A stretch of DNA of 64,000 nt from Myxococcales bacterium (GTDB taxonomy: Bacteria > Myxococcota_A > UBA9160 > UBA4427): the NCBI GenBank assembly GCA_012960035.1, contig DUBZ01000070.1, forward strand, positions 101,102 through 165,101, read 5' to 3'. This document shows, one piece after another, positions 1 through 8,305 of this stretch (position 1 is the stretch's first letter; each line of letters opens with the position of its first letter). The translations under genes and the position numbers were made by a program. Below the pieces are notes generated by a model that saw only the letters and a list, made by a program, of their open reading frames with translations, was not told the origin of the DNA and made no database searches.

Positions 1-498
1 TGATTCTCGCTGCGCGAGTCGCTGTGATGCCCGGCTCGCGTGCCCGGTAGGCAAAGCGCATGGCTATTCGCCGTCGGTGTTGGCCCACCACATGACCGCT
101 CATTTTCGCGAGCTTCCGTAATCTCGACATGCCCCGTGGGGTAGGGCATGAGATCCGCAGCCGAAAGATTTGGGGCTGCTGGAAAAACCTTTGACATCTC
201 GCTAGATTGCGCGGCCACTAAGTTCCAGACGCGACTCAGACCATCCCCGAAATGCAACTGGAAAGTTTCAGCGGCTCCGACCGGTAGCCGAATATGTTCC
301 CCACTCAGCGGAAACTCAATAGCGGTTCGTCGCAACAGCAAGATCCGATTTTGCGTGGCATCTACGTTGTAGATCGTTGTAGTTCATTCAAGTTCGGCCG
401 AGTTTGTTCTAGCAAGACGACCACGACGCCACAGCACCATCAGCGAATCATAAAACAGCTGCGAGCAGCACAAATCAAAGCCAACGGAAGGCAAGACA
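1..498. other. Left-edge non-coding stretch and fusA leader
   Basis: I see no convincing gene in these 498 bases; the short reading frames here lack recognisable protein features. A TTGACA hexamer at 191-196 could be a -35 element for the EF-G gene, but no good -10 box follows at the usual spacing. A Shine-Dalgarno sequence GGAAGG at 486-491 lies seven bases before the EF-G start codon and supports that start. The first 60 bases could belong to a minus-strand gene running off the left edge, but that cannot be judged here. Confidence 0.5.
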
Positions 499-2601
499 AT
501 GTTCAGCGACCTGTCCACAATCAGAAACATCGGAATCAGTGCCCACATCGACTCCGGCAAGACGACGCTCACCGAGCGCATTCTCTATTACACCGGAATG
601 ATTCACGCGATTCACGAAGTCCGAGGGAAGGACGAAGTTGGCGCGGTGATGGACTCGATGGAACTCGAGCGTGAGCGCGGTATTACGATCGCATCCGCTG
701 CGACGCATTGTGTTTGGGACGACCACAATATCAACATTATTGACACGCCTGGCCATGTTGACTTCACGATCGAAGTTGAACGCGCGCTGCGTGTGCTCGA
801 TGGCGCGGTTTTGATTCTGTGCGGCGTCGCCGGCGTTCAGTCGCAGTCGATGACCGTTGATCGTCAGATGAAGCGGTACAACGTTCCGCGCATCGCGTTC
901 ATCAACAAGCTCGACCGCTCGGGCGCGAACCCGGCCAAGATTACCGGTCAGCTTCGTGAGAAGCTCAGCCACAACGCGGTCATGATGCAGCTGCCGATCG
1001 GCCTTGAGGCGGACTTCAACGGCGTTGTCGACCTGATCACGATGAAGGCGATCTATTACGAAGGCGACAATGGCGAGAACATCGTCGAAAAAGACATCCC
1101 GGAAGCGATGCAGGCAGAAGCCGAAACCGCTCGCGAAGAGATGCTCGACGCGGTCTCCATGTTCAGCGATGAACTCATGGAAGCCATTCTCGAAGAAAAA
1201 GTGACCGAAGAATTGATCCACCCCGCAGTGCGCGCTGGCGTGCTTTCGTTGAGTTTGACCCCGGTTTATCTCGGTTCGGCCTACAAGAACAAGGGTGTCC
1301 AGACGCTGCTCAATGCAGTCAACAGGTACTTGCCGGCCCCGACGGACATCGAGAACACGGGCGTCGACCTCGACAACGATGAAGCCGAAGTGATCATCGA
1401 GTCCGATCTTGAAAAGTCGACCGTCGCGCTGGCGTTCAAGCTCGAAGATGGTCGATATGGCCAGCTCACGTACGTACGCGTCTACCAAGGCACGCTCAGG
1501 AAGGGCTCGTCGATTATTAATTCGCGTACCGGTAAGAAGCACAAAGTCGGCCGTCTCGTGCGCATGCACTCGAACGAAATGCAGGACATCGAGGACGCCG
1601 GTTGCGGCGACATCGTCGCGCTGTTCGGCATCGACTGCGCTTCCGGTGACACCTTTACCGACGGCAAGCTCAATTATGCAATGAGTTCAATGCATGTTCC
1701 GGACCCGGTGATCTCGCTTTCGATCAAGCCGAAGGACCAGAGCTCCCAGGACAACATGGGCAAGGCACTCGGTCGCTTCGTCCGCGAGGACCCGACGTTC
1801 CGCGCAGGCGTGGACCCGGAGAGCAACGAAACGGTGATCTCCGGCATGGGCGAACTTCACCTCGAAGTGTACGTGGAGCGCATGCTTCGCGAATACAAAT
1901 GCGAAGTCGAAACCGGTGCACCCCAGGTGGCGTACCGCGAGACGATCTCGCGCAAGGCTGAGTTCACCTATACGCACAAGAAGCAGACCGGTGGTTCGGG
2001 TCAGTACGGCAAAGTGTCAGGCTACCTCGAGCCCATCGAACAGGACGACGAAGGTCCGAAGGACTTTCAGTTTGTCAGCAAGATCAAGGGGGGTGCGATT
2101 CCGACGGAATACATCCCGGCAGTCGAGAAGGGCTTCCGCGCCAGTCTCGGCAAGGGCCGCTTGATCGGCTTCCCGGTTTTGGGGCTTCGCGTCGTCATCA
2201 ACGATGGTTCGTCACACGCAGTCGACTCGTCCGAAATGGCGTTCCAAGCTGCAGGTCGTGGCGCCTTTCGCGAGGGCTTCGCAAAGGCCAGGCCGATCAT
2301 CATGGAGCCGATCATGAAGCTTGAAGTGGAGGGCCCGAGTGAGTTCCAGGGCGCCATTCTCAAGACGATCATGCAGCGCCGCGGTCAGATCATCGGCACC
2401 GTCGACAACGAGGGCTTTACCCAGGTGACGGCCGACGTTCCGCTTTCCGAAATGTTTGGTTACTCGACGGACCTCCGATCCTCGACCCAAGGCAAGGCGG
2501 AGTTCTCAATGGAGTTCAATCGTTACAGCCCGGCAACTGCCGAAGTGACGAAGGAACTCAAAGAGAAGTACTCGTCGAAGATCCCGGACGAAGAAGAATA
2601 G
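499..2601 (+). CDS. fusA: Elongation factor G, spd/mitochondrial EF-G1-like type
   Basis: This 700-residue protein is a translational GTPase that moves tRNA and mRNA through the ribosome after each peptide bond. The G domain shows all key motifs: the P-loop AHIDSGKT at residues 15-22, DTPGHVDF (G3) and NKLD (G4). EF-G domains II to V follow at full length. The P-loop reads [12 protein letters not shown] rather than the HIDAGKTTTTER of the usual bacterial housekeeping EF-G. That form is typical of mitochondrial EF-G1 and of the spdEFG1 group of spirochaetes, planctomycetes and deltaproteobacteria. The gene stands alone, away from rpsL, rpsG and tuf, as is common for spd-type copies. A GGAAGG ribosome binding site supports the start, and a strong terminator follows the stop. 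Identity is certain; the subtype is my reading of the motifs. Confidence 0.95.
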   Translation: MFSDLSTIRNIGISAHIDSGKTTLTERILYYTGMIHAIHEVRGKDEVGAVMDSMELERERGITIASAATHCVWDDHNINIIDTPGHVDFTIEVERALRVLDGAVLILCGVAGVQSQSMTVDRQMKRYNVPRIAFINKLDRSGANPAKITGQLREKLSHNAVMMQLPIGLEADFNGVVDLITMKAIYYEGDNGENIVEKDIPEAMQAEAETAREEMLDAVSMFSDELMEAILEEKVTEELIHPAVRAGVLSLSLTPVYLGSAYKNKGVQTLLNAVNRYLPAPTDIENTGVDLDNDEAEVIIESDLEKSTVALAFKLEDGRYGQLTYVRVYQGTLRKGSSIINSRTGKKHKVGRLVRMHSNEMQDIEDAGCGDIVALFGIDCASGDTFTDGKLNYAMSSMHVPDPVISLSIKPKDQSSQDNMGKALGRFVREDPTFRAGVDPESNETVISGMGELHLEVYVERMLREYKCEVETGAPQVAYRETISRKAEFTYTHKKQTGGSGQYGKVSGYLEPIEQDDEGPKDFQFVSKIKGGAIPTEYIPAVEKGFRASLGKGRLIGFPVLGLRVVINDGSSHAVDSSEMAFQAAGRGAFREGFAKARPIIMEPIMKLEVEGPSEFQGAILKTIMQRRGQIIGTVDNEGFTQVTADVPLSEMFGYSTDLRSSTQGKAEFSMEFNRYSPATAEVTKELKEKYSSKIPDEEE

Positions 2602-2630
2602 AAACTTCGCACAAGCGAGACGCGAGACAA

Positions 2631-2668
2631 AAAGAGCCGACTTCCTCAGGGAAGTCGGCTCTTTTGTT
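2631..2668. terminator. Bidirectional rho-independent terminator
   Basis: A perfect 14-base-pair stem (AAGAGCCGACTTCC at 2632-2645 with its complement at 2650-2663) encloses a four-base loop. A T-rich run follows on the plus strand and an A-run precedes it, which reads as T on the minus strand. It sits between the convergent EF-G and P450 genes and probably ends both transcripts. Confidence 0.9.
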
Positions 2669-2693
2669 TTGTCCGTGAGACTTGTTGCTGCGA

Positions 2694-4088
2694 CTAGGCG
2701 AGCGGCTCGAGCAGCAGCGGTAAACCGTCGAGGGGCTTCGAGATCGGCGCCTGTTGCACGGGCATCTCGTAACCCGGAAGTGTCTGCCACCGGTATCGCC
2801 GCACCAAGTGGTGCATCACGATCTTGATCTGCGTTTCCGCAAAGCGCAGCCCAATACACATGTGCTGTCCGCCACCGAAGGGGATATAGCTGTGGGTGTG
2901 TCGCTGGTCTTCGGCTCGCTCGGGCGTGAAGCGTTCCGGGTCGAAGCGCTGCGGCTCGTCCCACCACTGTGCGAGGTTGTGGCTATGAAGGGCGGACACA
3001 ATGACCATCGCGCCTTTCGGTACTCGGTATCCCTTGAACTCGAATTCGCGCTCGGCGATGCGCGGGATTACGGGCAGGGGCGGGTAGCGGCGAAGGGTCT
3101 CCTTCATGACAAGCGACGTGCTCGGGAACTTGCCAAGATCGCCGAAGCCCACGTGCTCCGTGTCGAGAGCGACAGATTCCTCGCGAATTCGATCCTGCCA
3201 TTCGGGGTGTCGCCCAAGTTCGTAGAGCATCGACGTCAGCGTGCTCGTGGTTGTGTCGTGGGCCGCCATCATCAAGAAGCTCATGTGATCGATGATTTGT
3301 TGATCGGTGAAGCGTTCGCCTTCGTCGGTTTCGGTGCGACATAGACGGCTAAAGATGTCGTTCGCGTCCCCTTCTCTTCGCTTGGAGATCATGCCACCGA
3401 TGAAGTCGATCATGAACGCGCGTGCTTTGAGGCCTCGGTGAAACTCAAGTCCGGGGATGTTTAGTCGCAGGCGTGACATCGACGCGGAAACCAGCGCTTC
3501 CATCGCGTGGCTGAGCTGCTCGGCTTCTTTTCCGAGCTGGATGCCGAAGAAGGTGCGCGCAGCCATCTGGAGAGTGAGCTCTTTGAGTGCCGGGAACGCT
3601 TCGAAAGTTCCGCCTGGGTTATGCCAACCCGTGATGCCTTGCTCGACGATGTCGTTCATTTGCTCGGTGTAGCCGTGTAGTGCGGGACGGGTGAACGCGG
3701 TGTGCATCACCTTCCGGTTCCACTTGTGCTCGGCGCCGTCCAACAGCAGGAGACCGTCGGGAAAGATCTTCCCCATGATCATCATCCACGGCTTGCGGGC
3801 CGAGAATATGCGCTCGGTGTCGAGCAGCACCAGTCGATTGGCATCCGGGCCAAATAAGTTGACCATGCGCATGCCCGGCAGACGCACCGTAGCGGCATCA
3901 CCGTACTTTTCGTGGGCGCGTTGAAGCCCCGAAAGCATGTCCCGACGTTCGGCACTTGCATTCACCACCCGGTACCAGATGTCGCTGAGTCCCTGGCGCG
4001 GGAGTTCCTTGAGGGCGCTGACTTCACCGGTGCCGCGCTGGACTGGGCCAGGGGGCGACGCGGGTGTCGCTTCAGACTCTACGCTCAT
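2694..4088 (-). CDS. Cytochrome P450
   Basis: This 464-residue soluble protein is a haem-thiolate monooxygenase. It carries the I-helix oxygen-activation motif AAHDTT at residues 275-280, the K-helix ExxR (E330 to R333) and the haem-binding loop FGGGQHMCIG with the cysteine ligand C411. There is no N-terminal membrane anchor, as is usual for bacterial P450s. The overall style resembles the CYP51/CYP120/CYP26-like branch, but the substrate cannot be read from sequence. Its start overlaps the stop of the upstream nitroreductase by four bases (ATGA), so the two are translationally coupled in one minus-strand operon. No ferredoxin or reductase partner lies in the window. The terminator at 2631-2668 follows. 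Confidence 0.93.
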   Translation of the reverse strand: MSVESEATPASPPGPVQRGTGEVSALKELPRQGLSDIWYRVVNASAERRDMLSGLQRAHEKYGDAATVRLPGMRMVNLFGPDANRLVLLDTERIFSARKPWMMIMGKIFPDGLLLLDGAEHKWNRKVMHTAFTRPALHGYTEQMNDIVEQGITGWHNPGGTFEAFPALKELTLQMAARTFFGIQLGKEAEQLSHAMEALVSASMSRLRLNIPGLEFHRGLKARAFMIDFIGGMISKRREGDANDIFSRLCRTETDEGERFTDQQIIDHMSFLMMAAHDTTTSTLTSMLYELGRHPEWQDRIREESVALDTEHVGFGDLGKFPSTSLVMKETLRRYPPLPVIPRIAEREFEFKGYRVPKGAMVIVSALHSHNLAQWWDEPQRFDPERFTPERAEDQRHTHSYIPFGGGQHMCIGLRFAETQIKIVMHHLVRRYRWQTLPGYEMPVQQAPISKPLDGLPLLLEPLA

Positions 4089-4741
4089 TCGGGCCAGAGC
4101 GGCTCGGGGATCTCAAAGCCGACCGGGTTGTCCCATTGATTGCGAAAGGCGACTTCGTGCGCGGGGCGGCGTGGTGCGGTCCCCCAGCGTCCGGTTGGAT
4201 ATCCCATCGTGATGGTGCACGAAAACTGCCAGCCCGAATCGGCCGGGACGCCCAGGATGTTCATCATCTTTTCGTGATGGAAAAGCAGCACGCTCGTCAT
4301 CGCGGTGCCGACGCCTTCGGCACGGGCCGCAAGCATGGCGTTCCACACCGCGGGGTAAATCGAAGCGCCGGTGGTGTCGCCCTTGCAGAACGCAAAGAGC
4401 ATCAGGGGGTAGTCTTCGAAATTGTCGGCGAGCCACATGGCCGACTTGTGCATCTTCGTGAAGTTGACGCTCTCGGGCGCATCCGGGTTGGCTTCGGCGG
4501 CGTCCGCTTGTGGCTTGTAGATCGAGTCGAAAACGGTGTTGAGCCCATCGCGGTAGAGCGGGCCAAGTTGGCTCTTCACTTCCGGCGAGTCGACGAGCAA
4601 AAACCGCCAACCTTGGGCGTTGCCGCCGGTGGGTGCGCGGACTGCGGCGTCGAGAATGCGTTGCTGTACGGCATCGGGGATTGGATCTTTCTTCACCCGT
4701 CGCATGGCCCGAGTCGTGTAGAGAGCTTCGTGGATATCCAT
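4085..4741 (-). CDS. Nitroreductase family flavoprotein
   Basis: The 218-residue product has the nitroreductase fold: the N-terminal TTRAMRRVKKDPIPD segment that contacts FMN phosphate, followed by the APTGGNAQGWRF stretch typical of the family's FMN-binding region. Such enzymes use NAD(P)H to reduce nitro groups, quinones or flavins, usually as homodimers in the cytoplasm. It is the first gene of a two-gene operon with the P450 (four-base overlap). That suggests joint action on a xenobiotic or an aromatic/lipid substrate, or supply of reduced flavin, but this is inference. Length is normal for the family. The true substrate is unknown. Confidence 0.85.
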   Translation of the reverse strand: MDIHEALYTTRAMRRVKKDPIPDAVQQRILDAAVRAPTGGNAQGWRFLLVDSPEVKSQLGPLYRDGLNTVFDSIYKPQADAAEANPDAPESVNFTKMHKSAMWLADNFEDYPLMLFAFCKGDTTGASIYPAVWNAMLAARAEGVGTAMTSVLLFHHEKMMNILGVPADSGWQFSCTITMGYPTGRWGTAPRRPAHEVAFRNQWDNPVGFEIPEPLWPE

Positions 4742-4810
4742 GACGACTAGCTTGGCACCCCGAGCGAGTGGGTGCCAGCCCGTGTTTGCGAAGGCGACCG
4801 GGGGCGTGGT

Positions 4811-6589
4811 TTAAAAAGGCCAGATCCGAGGGATCACCGTAATGGCGATCGTGGCGCAGATGAGGTTGAGCGGGATCCCGACTTTTACAAAGTCGGTGAA
4901 CCGATAACCGCCCGGGCCGTATACCAGCAGATGGGTTTGATACGCGACCGGTGAGGCGAAGGCGGATTGCGCGCCCAACGCCACGGCGATGACGAAGCTT
5001 CTAGGGTCCACGCCGGCTTGTCCCGCTGCCGCGACCGCGACCGGGAACATCAACGCCGCGGAGGCGTTGTGATGGAGCATTTCGGACATCAGCATCGTTA
5101 CGAGGTAGACGGTCGCGAGGATCGCGACTGGACCATAGGCTTCAGACTGCGAAACGAGGACATTGGCGATCGCCGTCGCGGCGCCGGTCTTTTCAATTGC
5201 TGCAGCGATCCCCAATCCCGAAGCGATCACGACGAGGACATGCATCTGAATGCTCTTGCGTGCCATCGCGCCGGTAATGCAGCGCGCCGCGATTAAGAAG
5301 CCGCCGGCCACGAATGAACCGATCGAAATCGGAATTACGTTGGTTGCGGCGAGGATGACCATCAAGGTGAACACGCCAATCGCGAGCCACGCGCGGTCGT
5401 GGCGAGGTACGTGAGATTCTGGGACCTCGCTTACCAAATAGAAGTCGGGGCTGTTGGCGTGTTTCGCAGCGAAATCTGATGAAGCCTGGAATACCAGGGT
5501 GTCACCGGCGTTAAGGGTGATCTGGCCGAGTTTCCCTGGGACGCGTTCGCCGTTGCGGTGGACGGCGATCACGGCGGCGTCGTATTGGCCGCGAAAACTC
5601 GCGGCTTTGAGTGTCCGACCAATGAGGGGCGACGAGCGGGAGATCACGGCTTCGGTCAAGCGATGCTCGTGCGTGCCGCGAGCCGGGGTGTCTTCGTCAT
5701 CGATGGGGACGAGACCGCGAATGCGTTGCAAGTCGACGATCGTCGACACGACCCCGGCAAAGACGAGATGATCTCCGGAGCGGATAATCGTGTCGGGCGA
5801 GACCGAAGTAATGACGCGTTCCCCGCGGCGGATTTCAAACAAGAACAAGCCGGTGAGGGCGCGCAGGCCCGCGGCCTCAATGCTTTGGTCGATGAGTGTG
5901 CAGTCGGGTTCTACGAGCATCGACACGGTGTATTCCCGACGTCGCTCGCCAACCGTTGAGGCGGGGTCGCTGCGAGACGGCAAGATCCGGGGTGCGACGA
6001 AGAAGAGATAGAGGAGCCCCGTGATCGTCATGGGAATGCCAACGGGTGCAAGTTCAAAAAGCGAAAGCGATTTCATTCCCGACTGATTCACGAGACCGGC
6101 AACCGTGAGCGTGACGCTTGTGCCGATGACGGTGATGCTGCTGCCGAGAATCGTCGAGTAAGAAAGCGGGATCAGCATCCGACTCGGTGCGATGTTGTGC
6201 CGTCGGCACCAGTCGATCACGAGCGGCGTCATCATCGCGACGATCGGTGCGTTGTTGAGAAAACCCGAGAGTCCCGCAAGCACGGGGAGCGTGCGCACCA
6301 TGCCGCCGAATTCGGTTTTTGCCTTGCCAAAGAGTCTACCGAGGGTGAGTTCGAGGGCGCCGGTTTCCCGCATCGCGGCCGAGAGAACAAACAATGCGGC
6401 GACGGTGGCCATCGCCGGGTTGGCGAAACCGCTGAACGTCTCTTCCGGGGTCAGGACACCGGTGGCACCGAGCACGATCAAGCCGGCGAGCATGATGAGG
6501 TCGGGTGGCGCCAATCCGCGCATCATGGCGATCAGAACGAGGAGTACCACCCCGAGCGTCAGCCAGCCCTGCCAATCCAGTGATTCCAT
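4811..6589 (-). CDS. SLC13-family permease with two RCK_C (TrkA-C) domains
   Basis: This 592-residue polytopic inner-membrane protein belongs to the CitT/DASS/ArsB-like ion transporter superfamily. Hydrophobic helices occupy about residues 1-200 and 395-590. Between them lie two soluble TrkA-C/RCK_C domains at about residues 215-285 and 310-375, each ending in a GDxLVF-type strand (SGDHLVF and AGDTLVF). Proteins of this layout move dicarboxylates, sulfate or other anions with sodium or protons; the RCK_C domains are thought to regulate gating by small ligands. The gene stands alone between the nitroreductase operon and a divergent gene on the plus strand. The substrate cannot be assigned from sequence. 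Confidence 0.88.
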   Translation of the reverse strand: MESLDWQGWLTLGVVLLVLIAMMRGLAPPDLIMLAGLIVLGATGVLTPEETFSGFANPAMATVAALFVLSAAMRETGALELTLGRLFGKAKTEFGGMVRTLPVLAGLSGFLNNAPIVAMMTPLVIDWCRRHNIAPSRMLIPLSYSTILGSSITVIGTSVTLTVAGLVNQSGMKSLSLFELAPVGIPMTITGLLYLFFVAPRILPSRSDPASTVGERRREYTVSMLVEPDCTLIDQSIEAAGLRALTGLFLFEIRRGERVITSVSPDTIIRSGDHLVFAGVVSTIVDLQRIRGLVPIDDEDTPARGTHEHRLTEAVISRSSPLIGRTLKAASFRGQYDAAVIAVHRNGERVPGKLGQITLNAGDTLVFQASSDFAAKHANSPDFYLVSEVPESHVPRHDRAWLAIGVFTLMVILAATNVIPISIGSFVAGGFLIAARCITGAMARKSIQMHVLVVIASGLGIAAAIEKTGAATAIANVLVSQSEAYGPVAILATVYLVTMLMSEMLHHNASAALMFPVAVAAAGQAGVDPRSFVIAVALGAQSAFASPVAYQTHLLVYGPGGYRFTDFVKVGIPLNLICATIAITVIPRIWPF

Positions 6590-6688
6590 CGCTCGTCACG
6601 ATACCCGGTCGGGATCGAAAGCTCCAACCGCCGATTCACAACAATTACACCAGCATCCCAACAGCACAGCCTGGTTCCAAGTGTCGGC

Positions 6689-6694
6689 TAGGCT
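6689..6694 (+). promoter_or_regulatory. Candidate -10 box for the hydrolase at 6769
   Basis: TAGGCT lies 75 bases before the start codon in the context GGCTAGGCTAA. It matches the TAnnnT pattern seen upstream of other genes in the window. No clear -35 element is visible, so confidence is low. Confidence 0.3.
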
Positions 6695-6768
6695 AATTGG
6701 AGACGTTACCTGCAAGCGTGCGAGAGTTTTGCGCTCACGATGCATGACCAGAATAAAGGATGCATGAC

Positions 6769-7551
6769 ATGTCGCTTGATGGATTTGACGACTTCGAGTT
6801 CGAGCACGACGGGGCGACGCGCCGTGTATACAAGCGCGGGGCAGGTCCTGGGGTGGTGGTGATGCATGAAATTCCAGGGATCACGCCCGAAGTCGCGGGC
6901 TTTGCCCGCCGGGTCGCAGACGAAGGCTTTACCGTCTACTTGCCGCACCTGTTCGGCACACCCAATAAACCGCTGAGCGTGCCTTACATTGTTGGGCAAC
7001 TCTTGCGCGCCTGTGTCAGTCGGGAATTCAGCGTGTTCGCCAAACACGAATCGAGCCCCATCACCGATTGGCTGAGGGCGCTTTGCCGCCATGCCCACTC
7101 CGAATGCGGCGGCCCCGGAGTCGGGGCGATCGGCATGTGTTTGACGGGCAACTTTGCGCTGTCGTTGATGGTGGACGAAAGCGTGATGGCGCCAGTGCTG
7201 AGTCAGCCATCGCTGCCGTTCGGCGTCAGTGCGGACCACCGCGCGGCGATGCATCTTTCTGAAAACGACCTCGCGATCGTGCGCAAGCGGGCGAGCGAAG
7301 GTTGTGGTGTCTTGGCACTTCGCTTTACCGGCGACCCGATGTGTCCCAGCGAGCGATTTGAAACCATGCGACGCGAGCTCGGCGAGGGCTTCGAGGCGAT
7401 TGAAATCGACTCGAGTGAAGGCAACTCGCACGGTATCCAGAAGATGGCGCATTCGGTGGTGACGACCGATCTGGTCGACGAAGAAGGACACCCCACGCAG
7501 GTGGCGCTGCATCGCGTGCTCGAAGTGTTTCGCGAACGACTGAACGCATAG
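6769..7551 (+). CDS. Dienelactone hydrolase family protein
   Basis: This 260-residue alpha/beta hydrolase carries the family's cysteine nucleophile elbow (IGMCLTG), the acid in TGDPMCPSE and a late histidine in SNSHGIQ. Together these form the Cys-Asp-His triad of dienelactone hydrolases (carboxymethylenebutenolidase type). These cytoplasmic enzymes open lactone rings in aromatic degradation, but many relatives act on other esters. I chose the ATG at 6769 because AAAGGA at 6755-6760 lies eight bases upstream; an in-frame ATG at 6760 overlaps that ribosome binding site. No catechol-pathway genes flank it, so its role in aromatic degradation is unsupported here. Confidence 0.85.
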   Translation: MSLDGFDDFEFEHDGATRRVYKRGAGPGVVVMHEIPGITPEVAGFARRVADEGFTVYLPHLFGTPNKPLSVPYIVGQLLRACVSREFSVFAKHESSPITDWLRALCRHAHSECGGPGVGAIGMCLTGNFALSLMVDESVMAPVLSQPSLPFGVSADHRAAMHLSENDLAIVRKRASEGCGVLALRFTGDPMCPSERFETMRRELGEGFEAIEIDSSEGNSHGIQKMAHSVVTTDLVDEEGHPTQVALHRVLEVFRERLNA

Positions 7552-7569
7552 TTCAAGCGTTCGCGCGGT

Positions 7570-8100
7570 TTACTTCTTCGGAAGCCCCTGAAACTCGGCG
7601 AGGTGTTCCTTCCAGCCGGATTTGAGTCCGTTCGTTTCTTGGCGTGTGAGTCCCAGCTCTTCCGCGATCTTCAACACCTCGGCGCTCTCGGTGGTGGAGA
7701 TACTGCCGTCCGCAGCTGAGATCGCATAGAGACATTCGACGAGTCCGAAGCGCTGCTCGCGGGTCGACATGTCTCGAAACTTCCGCGTTACCAAGTAGTT
7801 CGCGGTGCCGCCTTCCTCGCGCGTCTGCGACAACGCGATTTCAACCGCGAGTTTGGCTTCGTCGTCGCTGAGGTCGCCGAGGGAAGCGGTCGCACGGTTC
7901 ATCGCTTCCACTTCACTGTCTTCGATACGCAGGTCTGCATGGGCTGCCCGCGCAAGGACGTACGCGAACGCGGCAATGTAGTGGGCGCGTTCCTTCGGCA
8001 TGCCGTCGAGGGCTTGGGCGATGCGTGCGATCGTGGGGGAGTCGCTTTCGTCGCCGTCGCCACCCGAGTCGATCCCTAATAATCGTTTCAGTAAGGACAT
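7570..8100 (-). CDS. TerB-like (tellurite-resistance fold) protein
   Basis: The 176-residue product is all-helical with two repeats of the TerB pattern: A-x-A-D-L-R-I-E-D-SEVE near the middle and A-A-D-G-S-I-S-TTESAEV near the C-terminus. These match the metal-binding acidic loops of the TerB/DjlA-N superfamily. Family members are cytoplasmic or membrane-associated stress proteins; tellurite resistance itself is known for only a few. I chose the ATG at 8100 because the coding strand carries GAAGGGAG just before it, although the frame stays open to 8253. An array of five 11-base repeats lies directly upstream. It stands alone, with no ter operon in the window. Confidence 0.75.
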   Translation of the reverse strand: MSLLKRLLGIDSGGDGDESDSPTIARIAQALDGMPKERAHYIAAFAYVLARAAHADLRIEDSEVEAMNRATASLGDLSDDEAKLAVEIALSQTREEGGTANYLVTRKFRDMSTREQRFGLVECLYAISAADGSISTTESAEVLKIAEELGLTRQETNGLKSGWKEHLAEFQGLPKK

Positions 8101-8115
8101 GGTTGAACTCCCTTC

Positions 8116-8170
8116 GTAGTGCGGGCGCAGTGTGGGCGTACTACGGGTGTAGTACGGGTCTAGTGCGGTT
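8116..8170. repeat. Five tandem 11-base degenerate repeats
   Basis: Five consecutive units read GTAGTGCGGGC, GCAGTGTGGGC, GTACTACGGGT, GTAGTACGGGT and CTAGTGCGGTT. They fill the leader of the TerB-like gene, starting 16 bases upstream of its ATG. The unit length is close to one DNA helical turn. Confidence 0.8.
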
Positions 8171-8305
8171 CGGATGACCGACGCTCGCTCGGCCGTTTCT
8201 GGATTGACACCTGGGGCGCGACGCAGTTTCTCGCACCGGCTTGGGTCGGGCAAGGGGATCTCGCCTCGGCAGCCCTCGCTTTTGTAATTTTGTGCCCCTC
8301 AGCGT

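Noticed and set aside
1-61. Possible partial minus-strand gene at the left edge (MRFAYRAREPG)
   Set aside because: Only about 20 codons are visible and no family can be recognised.
475-1569. Long minus-strand frame of 364 codons
   Set aside because: It is antisense to the EF-G gene and its text is rich in Arg, His and Val as expected for the reverse of GC-rich coding DNA.
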